Source: Deltaproteobacteria bacterium (lineage in GTDB: Bacteria > Desulfobacterota > Desulfomonilia > UBA1062). Taken from it: DNA of 7,176 nt. Position 1 is the stretch's first letter. Each line of letters opens with the position of its first letter. A program made the position numbers and the translations under genes. The DNA is taken from positions 1-7,176 of the forward strand of contig JAFGTK010000286.1 of the NCBI GenBank assembly GCA_016934135.1. Reading direction: 5' to 3'. The notes beneath the pieces were generated by a model, which worked only from the letters and a program-made list of their open reading frames with translations, searched no databases and was not told the origin of the DNA. This document shows, in pieces, positions 6,227 to 7,176 of the stretch.

Positions 6227-6622
6227 TTCCGGGAACTCAGGTTAGACAAGATAGAGGATATCAAGCTGCTGAAAGATTCCTCAAGAAGTGTACCACCTGA
6301 TCTCGACGACAAGCTGAAAAAGAGCACAAGCATATGGTTCGACGACAATCAGGAACTCGAAGTCGTAGTCGAGGTGGATTCAAGCTGGGCAAAATATTTT
6401 ACGCGCCGCAGGGTTATCCCCAACCAGGATATCGTTGAAGAAAGGGAAGACGGTTCGCTGCTGCTCAAGTTCCATGCAAGCTCTGTAGAAGAAGCCCAGG
6501 TATGCCTGAAGCCGTGTATACCACATGTAAAGATTATCAGCCCGGACAACCTGAGACAGATCTTTGTCGACGAATACAAACAATGGATTGTCTGGCAGGA
6601 GGGCAGACATATTGCCTTGTAA
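6227..6622 (+). pseudogene. C-terminal remnant of a WYL-domain transcriptional regulator
   Basis: The frame is open from 6227 to TAA at 6620-6622 (131 residues) and starts mid-domain with FRELRLDKIEDIKLL, the conserved last strand and basic-Asp segment of a WYL domain (compare R-x-F-R-L-D-R-I in the family). It continues through the WCX C-terminal extension: WFDDNQELEVVVEV, then RRRVIPNQDIVEE, DGSLLLKFHASS and PHVKIISPDNLRQ. Intact relatives are about 300 residues, with an N-terminal winged helix and the WYL ligand-sensing fold; all of that is missing here. Truncation coincides with the insertion-sequence edge. An internal ATG at 6374 could only give a WCX fragment, so the gene is dead as a regulator. 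Family assignment is by recalled pattern, not a search. Confidence 0.75.
6597..6602 (+). promoter_or_regulatory. Ribosome binding site inside the WYL remnant
   Basis: AGGAGG lies 9 nt before TTG at 6612-6614. It is the best initiation signal in this stretch and argues that the downstream ORF starts inside the WYL gene rather than at a later ATG (6666). Confidence 0.45.
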
Positions 6623-6860
6623 GAACTTGGAAGGATATTTAGCTGCCAAAGAAGAGCTCTTGATGGAGGCACTCCTTAATAATGAGACGAACTGGAACCT
6701 GATAAGCGAATCTGATATCAAGGCAAAACACTATGAACTACTTGATCAGGCTATGCCTGATGGTTATGGAGTCTCAACCGAGTGGAGCATAAAAAGAAGT
6801 GGCCTCGCAAAATCGGACAGGGTTATAAGTGGGAGTCTTGCTCAAAACAGGCCGATGTAA
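6612..6860 (+). pseudogene. Unknown ORF coupled to the WYL regulator, cut by an IS3 element
   Basis: From TTG 6612 the frame reads MPCKNLEGYLAAKEELLMEALLN, so it overlaps the WYL stop by 11 nt. That layout suggests the two genes were translated together. It continues NETNWNLISESDIKAKHYELL and then DQAMPDGYGVSTEW. After about 6783-6800 the sequence changes to what looks like an IS3-family end, so the last 20-odd residues up to the TAA at 6858-6860 are probably read from the element. What remains is an N-terminal piece of about 60 residues, mostly helical and acidic. I do not recognise its family. Context (a WYL regulator directly upstream) suggests the effector or first structural gene of a regulated accessory cassette. 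An alternative start is ATG 6666. Confidence 0.45.
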
Positions 6861-7176
6861 TACGGTCGAAGAAAGGAGCGAGACAATGAGAAGGAAGAGA
6901 CGGAACCATTCACCGAAGTTTAAGGCGAAAGTAGCATTGGCGGCGTTGAGAGGAGACAAGACGCTTTCCGAGTTAGCAGAACAGTTTGATGTACATCCTA
7001 ACCAGATATCAGACTGAAAGCAGCAGGTTCTGGATGGTGCAGACACAGTGTTTGAAGGTCCCAGGAAGAGCAAAGAGTCGGATCTGAATGCGTTGCATGC
7101 CAAGATTGGAGAGCTGACGCTGGAGAATGATTTTTTAGAAAAAGCGCTCACCAAAGCGGGGCGGCTGAGCGCAAAA
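6800..7176 (+). mobile_element. Left part of an IS3-family insertion sequence, running off the window
   Basis: An IS3-type orfA begins at 6886. About 86 bp upstream, TGGCCTCGCAAAATCGGACAG (6800-6820, written here as 20 bases plus G) has the look of an IS3-family terminus: it begins with TG and carries the frequent AAAATCGGACA segment. The opposite end and orfB lie outside the window, so neither the inverted repeat nor a target duplication can be tested. The boundary could be as early as 6783. Confidence 0.55.
6886..7176 (+). pseudogene. IS3-family transposase OrfA with a premature TGA
   Basis: ATG at 6886 follows GAAAGGAG (6871-6878) by 7 nt. The protein begins MRRKRRNHSPKFKAKVALAA and continues GDKTLSELAEQFDVHPNQISD, the helix-turn-helix of IS3-family OrfA. 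At 7015-7017 the frame meets TGA exactly where relatives carry the conserved Trp of the -I-x-x-W-K- motif. Beyond it the same frame resumes perfectly as KQQVLDGADTVFEGPRKSK and then LHAKIGELTLENDFLEKALTKAG, the leucine-zipper part that precedes the frameshift to OrfB, and stays open to the edge. A single base change (TGG to TGA) therefore explains the stop. OrfA is cut to 43 residues, and this copy is probably immobile unless the stop is read through. Confidence 0.82.

Noticed and set aside
6349..6721. Two minus-strand frames across the WYL remnant
   Set aside because: They are antisense to a recognisable WYL/WCX fragment and have no ribosome binding site or family features.
6564..6860. Taking ATG 6564 as the start of the unknown ORF
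   Set aside because: The first 16 codons lie out of frame inside WYL coding sequence and no good ribosome site precedes that ATG; TTG 6612 has AGGAGG at proper spacing.
7015..7017. TGA read as tryptophan in this organism (recoded genetic code)
   Set aside because: Both toxin-antitoxin genes end in TGA, the SNF2 gene has TGA as a second stop, and tryptophan in the large ORFs is TGG. A point mutation is simpler.

Overview
The window is bacterial accessory DNA. It has Shine-Dalgarno sites, overlapping gene pairs, a chromosomal-type toxin-antitoxin pair and two different insertion sequences. Stop codons are used in the standard bacterial way: both small genes end in TGA, while tryptophan in the large ORFs is TGG. 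Base composition is moderate in the large genes and clearly AT-rich in the intergenic stretches. No marker fixes the taxon. The gene mix would suit an anaerobic or environmental Gram-negative such as Desulfobacterota or Nitrospirota, but that is only an impression.

Layout, left to right. (1) Positions 1-83, minus strand: the first 27 codons of an unrecognised protein that runs off the left edge, with a plausible promoter. (2) 84-453: an AT-rich intergenic region with a 9-bp inverted repeat and a compact cluster of palindromes and 15-bp-spaced CATAATG repeats. (3) 454-1100, minus strand: a two-gene type II toxin-antitoxin operon, with an AbrB/MazE-type antitoxin followed by a PIN-domain ribonuclease toxin; start and stop overlap as GTGA. 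(4) 1334-4336, minus strand: a 1000-residue SNF2-family ATPase with an N-terminal SWIM zinc finger. (5) About 4498 to 6140 (or 6226): an insertion sequence with a full-length, apparently intact DDE transposase of the IS4-superfamily/IS1634 type. (6) 6227-6622, plus strand: the C-terminal end of a WYL-domain transcriptional regulator, beheaded exactly beside the insertion sequence. It overlaps a downstream ORF (TTG start at 6612) of unknown function. (7) About 6800 to the right edge: the start of an IS3-family element whose orfA carries a TGG-to-TGA-type nonsense codon. This element appears to cut off the unknown ORF.

How it fits together. The right third looks like the wreck of a WYL-regulated operon: the regulator has lost its head to one insertion sequence and the gene it overlaps has lost its tail to another. 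WYL regulators often control phage-defence or stress cassettes. Together with the toxin-antitoxin pair and the SWIM-SNF2 ATPase, this suggests an accessory or defence-type island in decay. That reading is inference. No complete, recognisable new multi-gene system can be shown from this window alone.
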